Positions 1 through 7,383 of a stretch of DNA of 64,000 nucleotides are shown here, in pieces. The position numbers were made by a program, and so were the translations under genes. The first letter of the stretch is position 1; each line of letters starts with the position of its first letter. The notes under the pieces were generated by a model. The model did no database searches and was not told where the DNA came from. It was given only the letters and a program-made list of their open reading frames with translations. Where the stretch lies: the NCBI GenBank assembly GCA_900197625.1, contig FZLS01000008.1:1-64000 (forward strand), read 5' to 3'. The DNA is from Rhodobacteraceae bacterium Water-Bin34. GTDB taxonomy: Bacteria > Pseudomonadota > Alphaproteobacteria > Rhodobacterales > Rhodobacteraceae.

Positions 1-440
1 ATAGACTTAATCAAAAGAATATAGATAGAGGTATTCGTCGTTGGAACTTTCCTTATGCTCAAATGATTGCTGATATTGCTACATACCACCCAGAATATGT
101 TGATCCAAATTCTAGTTTATATTGTGGTAATAACGCAAGACAAGCAATCGAGCAAATGTTTCGTAAACCAAAAGGAATGAGTCAAGTAGAATATCACGAT
201 TTAGCACTTGCAGATCTTACAGAAAAACTTGGTACAAGTGCTGTTGCGCACGAAGATACTTTATGTATTTACGTAAGATTTTTAAACAATCTTGATCGTT
301 CAGGTAGAGGTTTAAGAAACGCTTCTGGATATTACATGATGGATAAAGACGACAAGCCAATGTATCCAGATATTTGGAGGCCTGTTGCATTAGAAAAGAA
401 AGTAAATAGTTCACACTCAGTAATGGAGTTCCTAGCATGA
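1..440 (+). CDS. Unknown phage protein, 5' end cut by window
   Basis: The frame is open from position 3 to the TGA at 438-440 with no upstream stop, so the gene probably begins before the window. An internal ATG at 63 would give 125 residues, but sequence before it (ending NFPYAQ) reads as ordinary coding sequence. No signal peptide, membrane segment or motif was recognised. The protein is rich in charged and aromatic residues and looks soluble. Its stop overlaps the ATG of the next small frame (ATGA), which suggests co-translation. It precedes a nucleotide-metabolism cluster, but that does not define its role. Confidence 0.6.
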   Translation, partial: RLNQKNIDRGIRRWNFPYAQMIADIATYHPEYVDPNSSLYCGNNARQAIEQMFRKPKGMSQVEYHDLALADLTEKLGTSAVAHEDTLCIYVRFLNNLDRSGRGLRNASGYYMMDKDDKPMYPDIWRPVALEKKVNSSHSVMEFLA

Positions 441-526
441 AAACATTCGCACAAGTAGTGTTAGAATATAGACAGCATAGGCGTTATATTCTTGCAGCAT
501 TAAAAGCACAAAAAGAAAAAACTTAG
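437..526 (+). CDS. Possible 29-residue basic peptide
   Basis: A short frame begins with an ATG overlapping the preceding stop (ATGA at 437-440) and ends at TAG 524-526. The product (MKTFAQVVLEYRQHRRYIL then a Lys-rich tail) is strongly basic and probably helical. The overlap is typical of translational coupling in this phage, but there is no independent evidence of expression and no family was recognised. It could be a chance frame. Confidence 0.4.
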   Translation: MKTFAQVVLEYRQHRRYILAALKAQKEKT

Positions 527-555
527 TATACATTTGAAGAATTACATGATATAAT
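527..555 (+). promoter_or_regulatory. Possible sigma70-like promoter
   Basis: A perfect TATAAT lies at 550-555, 17 bases after TATACA at 527-532, which is a weak match to TTGACA. It sits in the gap before the MazZ-like gene, whose leader has the GGAGA...TATATAATG arrangement seen downstream of stronger promoters in this window. Confidence 0.4.
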
Positions 556-588
556 ATATTAATGTAATACACACGGAGACTTTATATA

Positions 589-897
589 ATGAAATACGAC
601 AATAACAAACCACCAATTCATCTTGTACCTACAGTAGCTATTGAAGCTGCAGCTAAGGTATTTGCTTTTGGTGCAGCTAAATATTCTGAAAACAATTGGC
701 GTGATGATATTAATACTACTGAGTGGGGTAGATCTTATTCTTCTCTTCAACGCCATCTCATGGCCTATTGGGATAAAGAAGATATTGATCCAGAGTCTGG
801 TCTTCTTCATTTAGATCATGCGTTAACTCAGCTAATGATCCTTCGTGTAGCTTATGATGAAGGCAAAGATATGGATGATAGATATGAAACAAAATAA
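589..897 (+). CDS. dATP/dGTP pyrophosphohydrolase-like protein (DUF5664, MazZ-like)
   Basis: The 102-residue protein matches the DUF5664 / dATP-dGTP diphosphohydrolase N-terminal family, all-alpha MazG-related enzymes that cleave purine dNTPs to dNMP and pyrophosphate. Visible family features are the N-terminal KPPIHLVPTVAIEAAAKVF, then FGAAKYSENNWR, and the C-terminal helix LLHLDHALTQLMILR with acidic and His residues for metal binding. The family includes MazZ of cyanophage S-2L, which supports 2-aminoadenine DNA, but no PurZ is present here. A role in biasing or sanitising the purine dNTP pool is therefore more cautious. The start follows CGGAGA at 574-579. The next gene begins inside its 3' end, so the two are coupled. 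Confidence 0.8.
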   Translation: MKYDNNKPPIHLVPTVAIEAAAKVFAFGAAKYSENNWRDDINTTEWGRSYSSLQRHLMAYWDKEDIDPESGLLHLDHALTQLMILRVAYDEGKDMDDRYETK

Positions 898-1579
898 TGT
901 AAGTAATATTCGTGAATACTTCTTTAACGAACTAAGCGATAAGAATTTTACCATCGACAAAACTGGTGCTAAAACAATTGAAATGTTAGGTGCAACATTT
1001 ATCGCTGATGAACCTGCAATCTTTGGTAATCCAGTGCAATCATACATTGATGCTGAATTAAAATGGTATGAAAGCGGTTCTACTAATATCAATGATATTC
1101 ATGGTGTAGATAAAGATCCACCAGCTGCTTGGCAATACGCTGCTAATGATAATGGTGAAATCAATTCTAATTATGGTCATCTCGTAAACTCAGCAAAATA
1201 CTTCAATCAATATAAAAATGCTTTTGGCGAGTTAATGAAAAACCCTGACAGTCGTCGTGCTCAAATGATTTACAATCGCCCATCTATTTGGGCTGAATAC
1301 AATGAAAACGGCAAATCTGATTTCATCTGTACAAATGCACAAACTTTCTATATTCGTGATTGTAAGTTGCACATGGTATCTCAAATGCGATCAAATGATG
1401 TAGTGTTTGGTTATAAAAACGATTATGCTTGGGCACAATCATTAATGGATAGATTTGTTAAAGATTGGAATGATTGTTCTGATGCGTACGGCAATCATGA
1501 TTATATTGAAAAGGGCATACTTACTTGGCAGGTAATGAACTTGCATGTGTATGAACGTCACTTTAATTTAGTGGAGTAA
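884..1579 (+). CDS. 42: dCMP hydroxymethylase (T4 gp42-like)
   Basis: The 231-residue protein belongs to the thymidylate-synthase family and closely follows T4 gp42: DKTGAKTIEMLGATFIADEP near the N-terminus, GEINSNYG at 91-98, the Arg pair SRR at 123-125, a catalytic Cys at about 149 (FICTNAQ), and MRSNDVVFG at 168-176. The NDYAW block keeps Asp 180, at the position where hydroxymethylases have Asp and thymidylate synthases have Asn; this favours dCMP over dUMP. It should convert dCMP to 5-hydroxymethyl-dCMP using methylene-tetrahydrofolate. The ATG at 884 is chosen over 854 because it aligns with the T4 start; it overlaps the preceding gene by 14 bases. The protein lacks roughly the last 15 residues of T4 gp42. 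Confidence 0.93.
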   Translation: MKQNNVSNIREYFFNELSDKNFTIDKTGAKTIEMLGATFIADEPAIFGNPVQSYIDAELKWYESGSTNINDIHGVDKDPPAAWQYAANDNGEINSNYGHLVNSAKYFNQYKNAFGELMKNPDSRRAQMIYNRPSIWAEYNENGKSDFICTNAQTFYIRDCKLHMVSQMRSNDVVFGYKNDYAWAQSLMDRFVKDWNDCSDAYGNHDYIEKGILTWQVMNLHVYERHFNLVE

Positions 1580-1581
1580 AC

Positions 1582-1800
1582 GTGAGCAAGCTAATAAAAA
1601 TTACAGACATACTAGAAACTAAACTTCGTAAAGAAAAAGAAATAGAATTTTACGAAGGTGAAATTAAAAAAATTCGACAAAAGATGATGTTCTTACAAAA
1701 GGACCTAGACTTAACAAAGCTCATAATATCTATTATTGAGAAAGAAAAAGTTTACGATATAAAAGAAGAAATGGAAACAAGGATGATATCCGATGATTGA
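1582..1800 (+). CDS. Small coiled-coil protein, unknown function
   Basis: This 72-residue protein starts at GTG 1582, two bases after the hydroxymethylase stop and behind GTGGAGTAA. Almost the whole length is charged heptad-like sequence (KEKEIEFYEGEIKKIRQKM), which predicts a parallel or antiparallel coiled coil. No catalytic motif is seen. Its end overlaps the dCMP deaminase start by 8 bases (ATGATTGA). The position between two deoxycytidylate enzymes could mean a structural role in a dNTP-synthesis complex, but that is only inference. Confidence 0.7.
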   Translation: MSKLIKITDILETKLRKEKEIEFYEGEIKKIRQKMMFLQKDLDLTKLIISIIEKEKVYDIKEEMETRMISDD

Positions 1801-2344
1801 TGATTATGAACCATACGATCAATATATGAAAAGAATGCACAGAGAAAATCCTGTAGATGTAGATAGTTTCTTAGATCCTCGTACAACTAAATGGCCAATT
1901 CGTTTCATGAATATGGCCAAAATGGTTTCTACGTGGAGTAAAGACCCTTCTAGTAAAATCGGTGCTGTAGCAGTAAATGACGAAAGAAACATTTTAGCAA
2001 CAGGATATAACGGTTTTCCAAAAGGTATCGCTGATACTGATGATAGATTAAATGATAGAGATGAGAAATATCCTCGTATTGTTCACGCAGAAATGAATGC
2101 TTTGATGAACGCTTTATATAATGGTGTATCATTAAAAGGTGCAACTCTTTATGTTTATGGATTACCGGTTTGTTCAGACTGCACTAAATGTGTTATTCAA
2201 GCAGGTGTAAAATCTCTTTGGATAATGTTACCTTCAGATTCTACTCCTGAAAAATGGACTGATATGTGGAATAGACAATCTATGCCGATGCTAATGGAAG
2301 CTGGTGTAGATATAAACGGCCTGAAAGAAGAAGAATTGGGTTAA
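1793..2344 (+). CDS. cd: Deoxycytidylate (dCMP) deaminase
   Basis: The 183-residue protein is a zinc-dependent dCMP deaminase producing dUMP. The zinc and catalytic signature is complete: HAE at 98-100 (catalytic Glu 100) and PVCSDC at 125-130 with Cys 127 and Cys 130. DPSSKIGAVAV at about 51-61 and ATGYNGFPKGI at about 69-79 are typical of phage and human dCMP deaminases. With the hydroxymethylase it competes for dCMP, feeding either dTMP or hydroxymethyl-dCMP. The TAA shares a base with the next ATG (TAATG). Confidence 0.93.
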   Translation: MIDDYEPYDQYMKRMHRENPVDVDSFLDPRTTKWPIRFMNMAKMVSTWSKDPSSKIGAVAVNDERNILATGYNGFPKGIADTDDRLNDRDEKYPRIVHAEMNALMNALYNGVSLKGATLYVYGLPVCSDCTKCVIQAGVKSLWIMLPSDSTPEKWTDMWNRQSMPMLMEAGVDINGLKEEELG

Positions 2345-2865
2345 TGCACCGAAATAGCGATGCTCAATGGGTAAAGATGAATTTCGATATTCCTTGTTAC
2401 GATATAGAGCAAGAATACATATCAGTTAAAAAAGAACTAGTAATTAATAGACCACAAGATGGTCATAAAGACTGGTTTGCAGCATCTTTATTCATTAAAG
2501 ATAATATTACAGAGGTAGGATTAAAATGTACTAAGACCGTAGAGTTCATCAAATCATTACCATATGATAGACTAGATGACGTTAGATTTTTAGTTATAAA
2601 ACCTGAGGGATATATTGCTGAACACAGCGATGTTCCAGAACACAATTGGCTCGATACTCTTAATATGTCAATTTCATATCCTAATGGAAGTAAGTTCATT
2701 CTGAATGGAGAAGAAGTACCATACCATAAAGGTGCAGCATTTGTTTTGAATGTACACTATTCTCATTGGGTCGAAAATAAATCTGACGAAGAAAGATTGC
2801 ATTTGATAATACACGGAAAAAAGAAGAAAGAGTTTTGGAATGACATTATCGAAATTAGAATGTAA
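2344..2865 (+). CDS. 2OG-Fe(II) oxygenase, Asp/Asn hydroxylase-like
   Basis: The 173-residue protein carries the iron-binding facial triad of the double-stranded beta-helix oxygenases: His-x-Asp at 94-96 (AEHSDVPEH), a distal His around 138-141 (NVHYSHWVEN) and Arg 151 in ERLHLIIHG as the likely 2-oxoglutarate ligand. The RLHLII ending is characteristic of the aspartyl/asparaginyl beta-hydroxylase branch rather than of the TET/JBP DNA dioxygenases. The substrate is unknown. Such enzymes are common in marine T4-like phages. Here it is embedded in a nucleotide and DNA modification cluster, so a base or nucleotide substrate cannot be excluded. Confidence 0.75.
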   Translation: MHRNSDAQWVKMNFDIPCYDIEQEYISVKKELVINRPQDGHKDWFAASLFIKDNITEVGLKCTKTVEFIKSLPYDRLDDVRFLVIKPEGYIAEHSDVPEHNWLDTLNMSISYPNGSKFILNGEEVPYHKGAAFVLNVHYSHWVENKSDEERLHLIIHGKKKKEFWNDIIEIRM

Positions 2866-2870
2866 TATCA

Positions 2871-3506
2871 ATGGCAACTAATTTAACTGATATTTACACT
2901 GGAGTAAAAAAAGACGATGCTAATAGAAGAGAGAACGATTTTTATCCAACACCTCCTTTAGCAACATTCGTTTTAGGAAAATATTGTAAACCGCCTAAAA
3001 ATATCGTTGAGCCGTGCGCAGGTCGTGGTAATATATCTAAGCAGCTTCAAAGAATGGGTCATAACGTAATTAGTTATGATTTAAACTCTTATGATAATTG
3101 TTTGACTGAAGTCCATACACCTTATGATGCTATGAAACTACAACCACAATTTGCAGATGGTGTTGTAACAAATCCTCCTTATCACAAAGATTTACCAAGA
3201 AAACTAGCAGAAAAATTCATATCTGAATATGAGTACACTGCTATGTTTTTGCGTATTACATTTTTAGAGGGTAAGAAGAGAAAAAAATTGTTTACAAACA
3301 ATCCTCCTAGTGATATAATCTTTTTATCTGATAGGGTTAAATTCAGTTCAGATCATATAGAACCTATCGAAAAAGAAGATCAGATAGGTGGTATGATCGC
3401 TTATATGTGGATAGTATGGGATAAAAGACATTCTTGGTCAGGCCTTACTAAAATGCAATGGGTTACTTTAGAAAATGAATACGAAGAATTTAGAAAAACT
3501 GTTTAG
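2871..3506 (+). CDS. DNA N6-adenine methyltransferase-like protein
   Basis: The 211-residue protein has the SAM-dependent amino-methyltransferase layout: YPTPP at 25-29, motif I IVEPCAGRGN at 45-54, and the catalytic motif IV NPPY at 101-104. NPPY is the amino-MTase signature, typical of adenine-N6 enzymes (N4-cytosine enzymes more often have SPPY). It is short and has no obvious separate target-recognition domain, as in solitary phage Dam-like enzymes. The likely role is methylation of phage DNA for protection from host restriction. It sits between the oxygenase and the SGNH-like gene in a same-strand run with short gaps. Confidence 0.8.
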   Translation: MATNLTDIYTGVKKDDANRRENDFYPTPPLATFVLGKYCKPPKNIVEPCAGRGNISKQLQRMGHNVISYDLNSYDNCLTEVHTPYDAMKLQPQFADGVVTNPPYHKDLPRKLAEKFISEYEYTAMFLRITFLEGKKRKKLFTNNPPSDIIFLSDRVKFSSDHIEPIEKEDQIGGMIAYMWIVWDKRHSWSGLTKMQWVTLENEYEEFRKTV

Positions 3507-3515
3507 GAGAATATT

Positions 3516-4622
3516 ATGAAATCAGCAATGGCATCGCCTTTTGTTCCTATATCTTTTCAATTGCCAAACCATAGAGCTGCGCAAGGTGTAATTTATGCGG
3601 ATATGATTAGCCATTATCTTGACGTTGGTGAAATGAAAATCATTATGTCTAAATCTTCTGTTCAAGGAGCGGCTGCAAAAGAAGCAGCTAAACAAGAAGA
3701 TTTTAACCAATACGACAATCTTTATATCTATCACGGTAACGATCGTAAAGAAGGTGCAACAGACATTAATTTTTTTGGAGGAACTAAAGGTTTTCCTCAC
3801 GCTTATAACATTCGCAATATTTCTAAATTTAAAGGTCAAGTCTACTCATTAGAATATGATATGCCAGATTATGCATCAATGCTAGAATACAAACTTAACG
3901 CAATGAAAGCAAAAGAAGGTAATCTTGATTCTGTAGTTCCAGAGTTTAGAGAGGTAGATTTAGATAATCTAAGAGAAATGCAGAAGAACGCTATTACTAT
4001 TAAACCGCAGCATCCTACTTGGGATCGAATGGTTATTGGAGATAGTCATGCTATTTCAATGTATAGACCAGGTTATAACGTTAATTCAGTTCAATTTAAA
4101 ACTTTATACGGTGCGTTAGAAATGGGCCTTGAAAGTTTCATAAATAGAGATAATGTTAAACATATCGAGTGTTACTTTGGTAATATCGATATTAGACACC
4201 ATCTTTGCAGACAAGACGATACTAAACAAGCGATAAGAACTCTTGTTGACCGTTATGTTGAAGCTGTAGACTCTTTGGATATGGAAAGTAAAGTGATTTG
4301 TGAGTTATTACCAATCGAAAATGAACGCCGCAACTTGCCAAAATCTGGCATGTATAAAGGTACAAAGTTCTTCGGATCTTGGTCAGAGCGTAATGATGCG
4401 CGTTTATATTTTAAAGAATATGCTATGAGTAAGGTTCAAGGAACAGATGTTCAATTTAAGGAATGGATTACACCTCATTTCTATAATGGTATAGGAGAAC
4501 TTGATTTTAAAGCAATGGAAAGCCCTAAGTCCGTGCATCTTTCAAGAGAATTTTATCCGCATTGGCAAGGTAAAGAATATAACGATATCGAAGAGAATAC
4601 TATAGAAGATTTCTTTTCGTGA
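3516..4622 (+). CDS. SGNH-hydrolase-like protein with C-terminal PIP-box-like peptide
   Basis: The 368-residue protein is preceded by AGGAG at 3506-3510. Its middle carries VIGDSHA at 173-179 (a GDSx block with the would-be nucleophile Ser), YFGNIDIRHHLCR at 220-232 (resembling the FGxxDxRxH block of polysaccharide-type SGNH hydrolases) and SVHLSREFYPHW at 339-350 (block V-like His, although the usual Asp three residues before it is not seen). An esterase or acyl-transferase fold is therefore likely, with uncertain activity. The extreme C-terminus (ENTIEDFFS) fits the core PIP-box pattern hydrophobic-x-x-aromatic-aromatic and resembles the end of the next protein. The neighbouring methyltransferases suggest action on DNA or modified bases. 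Its stop overlaps the next GTG (GTGA). Confidence 0.6.
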   Translation: MKSAMASPFVPISFQLPNHRAAQGVIYADMISHYLDVGEMKIIMSKSSVQGAAAKEAAKQEDFNQYDNLYIYHGNDRKEGATDINFFGGTKGFPHAYNIRNISKFKGQVYSLEYDMPDYASMLEYKLNAMKAKEGNLDSVVPEFREVDLDNLREMQKNAITIKPQHPTWDRMVIGDSHAISMYRPGYNVNSVQFKTLYGALEMGLESFINRDNVKHIECYFGNIDIRHHLCRQDDTKQAIRTLVDRYVEAVDSLDMESKVICELLPIENERRNLPKSGMYKGTKFFGSWSERNDARLYFKEYAMSKVQGTDVQFKEWITPHFYNGIGELDFKAMESPKSVHLSREFYPHWQGKEYNDIEENTIEDFFS

Positions 4623-5833
4623 AGCATGCCACTATTATACCTTTAATAGGCGGTGAAGCTTTAGCATCTACTGAAGTATTCGGTTCAAAACCAGAATATA
4701 TTTTATCGTATGAAGCATTCAAAGATAATGAACAACATTTATTAAATTATTGGGAAAATAAAGTTCCTTACTATGTTCTAGATAAGGGTCAATCTCCTGA
4801 TTTAAACCAGAAAATAGATGTCGTATCTAGTGTTTGTCCTTGTGCAGGTCTAAGTACTATGCATCATGCTCATGGCGAAACAAACGAGAATAACCAATGG
4901 ATGGAGCTAAGCGCAGAGTATATTCTTTCTAACGTAAAACCAAATGTATTTTGGGGAGAGAATGCTGCATCACTATCTGGAAAGATAGGTGAGTTTATGC
5001 TTAATAAGCTTAGACAAATTGGATTAGATAATGGTTATTCGATGTCTTTATATCTTACTAAAAATATTAAACATGGTGTTCCTCAGTTTAGAAAGCGCAC
5101 ATTTTATTTCTTTTGGAAGAAAGATATGTTCGGTGAAAAAACGCCTGTTCTGCACTTTTATAATAAACCGCACAAGAAAATAGAAGACATTATTAACGGT
5201 GTAACGTCAAATACTCAAATGGATGTGATCAATAAGAAAATTCCTTCTAAAGATGATCCTTATTATCGTTACCTTTTAGAAGAAGTTCATGGTGGGATTA
5301 CTCATAGAGAATATCATGATATAATGGTAACAAAAAATGTAAGGGCAAACGATGCAGAATGCGCGATTGAACGTGCAGGTCATGACTATAAAAGAATAGC
5401 TAAATGGATGAGTGATAACGGATATCATAGAGAAGTTCCAAAATGTGAACGTAAATATGAAAAGCTTCAGGCCGGAGGCAATCTTATGAGAAGAGGAACA
5501 ATGGTTCCTAAAGATTATATTGGAGCGTTTGTTGGTCATTATCCAAAAATGTTAACGCATCCATACGAAGATAGATATATAACTATTCGAGAAGCAATGA
5601 CTATTATGGGTTTGCCTCAAGACTTTGAGTTACTAGATCCTAAAAATTCTATTAATCATATCTGTCAAAACGTTCCTTACGAAACTGCGAAGGATATGGC
5701 CACTGAGATTAAACATGTATTCGAAGGAAATAGACCTTGGTCAGATACAGATTTTTTGTTTCAAACAAATATAGACGAAACAACAGAACAATGGAATGTA
5801 ACTGAAAATAACCTAGAAAGCTTTTTCGGTTGA
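4619..5833 (+). CDS. DNA C5-cytosine methyltransferase-like protein with PIP-box-like C-terminus
   Basis: The 404-residue protein has the ordered motifs of C5-cytosine methyltransferases: a motif I-like IIPLIGGEALAST at 6-17, motif IV VCPCAGLS at 72-79 with catalytic Cys 75, motif VI GENA at 113-116, motif VIII GVPQFRKRTF at 153-162, a variable region, then motif IX-like ITIREAMTIMGLPQDF and motif X-like ICQNVPYETAKDMA. All key residues seem intact. It starts at GTG 4619, overlapping the upstream stop by four bases. It ends ENNLESFFG, a PIP-box-like peptide. In a phage that should replace C with hydroxymethylC, the substrate is puzzling: it could act on residual C, on host DNA, or catalyse another C5 chemistry. 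Confidence 0.8.
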   Translation: MKHATIIPLIGGEALASTEVFGSKPEYILSYEAFKDNEQHLLNYWENKVPYYVLDKGQSPDLNQKIDVVSSVCPCAGLSTMHHAHGETNENNQWMELSAEYILSNVKPNVFWGENAASLSGKIGEFMLNKLRQIGLDNGYSMSLYLTKNIKHGVPQFRKRTFYFFWKKDMFGEKTPVLHFYNKPHKKIEDIINGVTSNTQMDVINKKIPSKDDPYYRYLLEEVHGGITHREYHDIMVTKNVRANDAECAIERAGHDYKRIAKWMSDNGYHREVPKCERKYEKLQAGGNLMRRGTMVPKDYIGAFVGHYPKMLTHPYEDRYITIREAMTIMGLPQDFELLDPKNSINHICQNVPYETAKDMATEIKHVFEGNRPWSDTDFLFQTNIDETTEQWNVTENNLESFFG

Positions 5834-5857
5834 CATTTTATCAATACAATATACAAT
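5830..5857 (+). promoter_or_regulatory. Sigma70-like promoter before dexA
   Basis: TTGACA at 5830-5835 is followed after 16 bases by TACAAT at 5852-5857. The -35 overlaps the stop codon of the methyltransferase. The TTGACATTTT start is shared with the promoters at 7380 and 13738. Confidence 0.75.
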
Positions 5858-5882
5858 ACGACTATGTAACGAAAGTGAGAAT

Positions 5883-6521
5883 ATGAGAAAAGATTTTATT
5901 TTAGATTTTGAAACCATAGGTAGTGATGCAAAGGTAATACCAGTTATTAATTGTGCTTATACTACATTTGAATGGGATAGGTTTGAATCCGATAACCCTT
6001 ACTCTTTTCAAGAGTTAGTAGCTACAATGCAGAAATCTAAACTCGATATTAAGGACCAGATGCATAATCATGGTTGTAAGTATACTAACGCAGATTTGCA
6101 ATGGTGGCTTGATAAGCCAGCTGAATTAAGAGCTGACTTAAAACCAAGTGAAGACGATTTAAAACCAAATCAATTCATTGCAAAATTACTCGACTACTTA
6201 TTAAGTTCTAATAAGATTTCTTATTGGTGGAGTAGATCAAACACATTCGATCCCATTATTCTCGATAGAATGGCAGAGATCTCAAACAAAAAGAACCAAT
6301 TAAGCGCTTACTTGCCTTATTGGAAAGTGAGAGATACAAGAACTTATATCGATGCAAAGTTTAATTTTCCAGGTAACAACGGATTTTGTCCGTTTCCTGA
6401 CGAAGAAAAATGGGAAATTACATTTAACGCTCACGATGCAAAACATGATGTAGCAGCTGATATCATGAGATTACAAGCAATCACTCGAGCAGAATTAGAT
6501 ATGGAGTTACCTAATGGCTAA
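5883..6521 (+). CDS. dexA: DexA-like 3'-5' exonuclease (DnaQ fold)
   Basis: The 212-residue protein matches T4 exonuclease A in length and motif order: ExoI ILDFETIGS with Asp 8 and Glu 10, an ExoII-like Asp in NTFDPIILDRM, and ExoIII AHDAKHDVAAD with conserved His and Asp. The central CKYTNADLQWWLDKPAELR corresponds to the DexA segment before the active-site Asp. These are metal-dependent 3'-5' exonucleases; in T4 DexA is non-essential and acts in nucleic acid turnover. It is first behind its own promoter. Its end overlaps the glycosyltransferase start by 8 bases (ATGGCTAA). Confidence 0.85.
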   Translation: MRKDFILDFETIGSDAKVIPVINCAYTTFEWDRFESDNPYSFQELVATMQKSKLDIKDQMHNHGCKYTNADLQWWLDKPAELRADLKPSEDDLKPNQFIAKLLDYLLSSNKISYWWSRSNTFDPIILDRMAEISNKKNQLSAYLPYWKVRDTRTYIDAKFNFPGNNGFCPFPDEEKWEITFNAHDAKHDVAADIMRLQAITRAELDMELPNG

Positions 6522-7383
6522 TTTACAAATTTCAGTGAAAGAACTTAGAAAATACAAGATATTTGTAGGTACTCCAATGTATGGTGGTAACTGTACTGGT
6601 TCCTATACTAAATCGTGTACAGACTTGGCGATGATATGCGCTGCTAACGGTATTACGATCAAATTTTATTATTTGTTCAATGAAAGCTTAATTCAAAGAG
6701 CAAGAAACTACGTTGTAGATGAATTTATGAGATCTGATTGTACGCATTTAGTATTCATAGATAGTGATATTGCTTTTGATCCGAGAGATGTTCTTGGCAT
6801 GCTTGCTATACAAGTAGCAGATCCTAAAAAATATAATATCGTTACTGGCCCTTATCCAAAGAAAACTATTGCTTGGGAAAAAGTAAAAGCCGCAGCAGAT
6901 CAAGGTAAAGCAGAAGAATCTCCGTTTGATCTTGATCAGTATACTGCTGATTATGTGTTTAATCCAGTTAATAAACTTAAAAGTTTTAACATGGCAGAAC
7001 CTTTAGAAATCGGCGAGGGCGGTACAGGATTTATGTGTATTCCAAGAGAAACATTTGAAACATACAAAAAAGCTTACCCAGAATATTCATATAAACCAGA
7101 TCATGCCCGCACTGAAAACTTTGACGGCACGAATGAGATTATGGCTTACTTCGATTGTATTATTGATCCAGGATCAAAAAGATATCTAAGCGAAGATTAC
7201 TTCTTCTGCAGACAATCTCGTAAAGCTGGAATGAGAGTTTGGATGTGCCCTTGGATGAAGATAAACCATATAGGTACATACATCTTCAAGGGAAATATGG
7301 GCGCTATAGGATCACTTGGCGTATCAGCGACAGCAGATAAGTCATCTTCTAAACGAAGCTACAAGAAAAACAAAAAAAGTTGA
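6514..7383 (+). CDS. GT-A family glycosyltransferase, possible DNA-base glycosyltransferase
   Basis: The 289-residue protein has a nucleotide-sugar binding GT-A domain: IFVGTPMYGG at 16-25, IQRARNYVVDEF at 60-71 and the metal-binding DSD at 83-85 within HLVFIDSDIAFDP. The C-terminal half has an SEDYFFCRQSRKAG block containing the catalytic-side acidic residues, followed by WMKINHIGTYIFKGN and a basic Lys/Ser tail. Being translationally coupled to dexA in a cluster with dCMP hydroxymethylase, it is a good candidate for glycosylating 5-hydroxymethylcytosine in DNA. It is not visibly related to T4 alpha- or beta-glucosyltransferases, and a lipid or protein acceptor remains possible. Confidence 0.7.
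   Translation: MANLQISVKELRKYKIFVGTPMYGGNCTGSYTKSCTDLAMICAANGITIKFYYLFNESLIQRARNYVVDEFMRSDCTHLVFIDSDIAFDPRDVLGMLAIQVADPKKYNIVTGPYPKKTIAWEKVKAAADQGKAEESPFDLDQYTADYVFNPVNKLKSFNMAEPLEIGEGGTGFMCIPRETFETYKKAYPEYSYKPDHARTENFDGTNEIMAYFDCIIDPGSKRYLSEDYFFCRQSRKAGMRVWMCPWMKINHIGTYIFKGNMGAIGSLGVSATADKSSSKRSYKKNKKS

Noticed and set aside
589-897. Z-genome (2-aminoadenine) phage
   Set aside because: Only a MazZ-like gene is present; no PurZ-type succinoadenylate synthetase or DatZ-like gene is seen in the window, and hydroxymethylcytosine genes point elsewhere.
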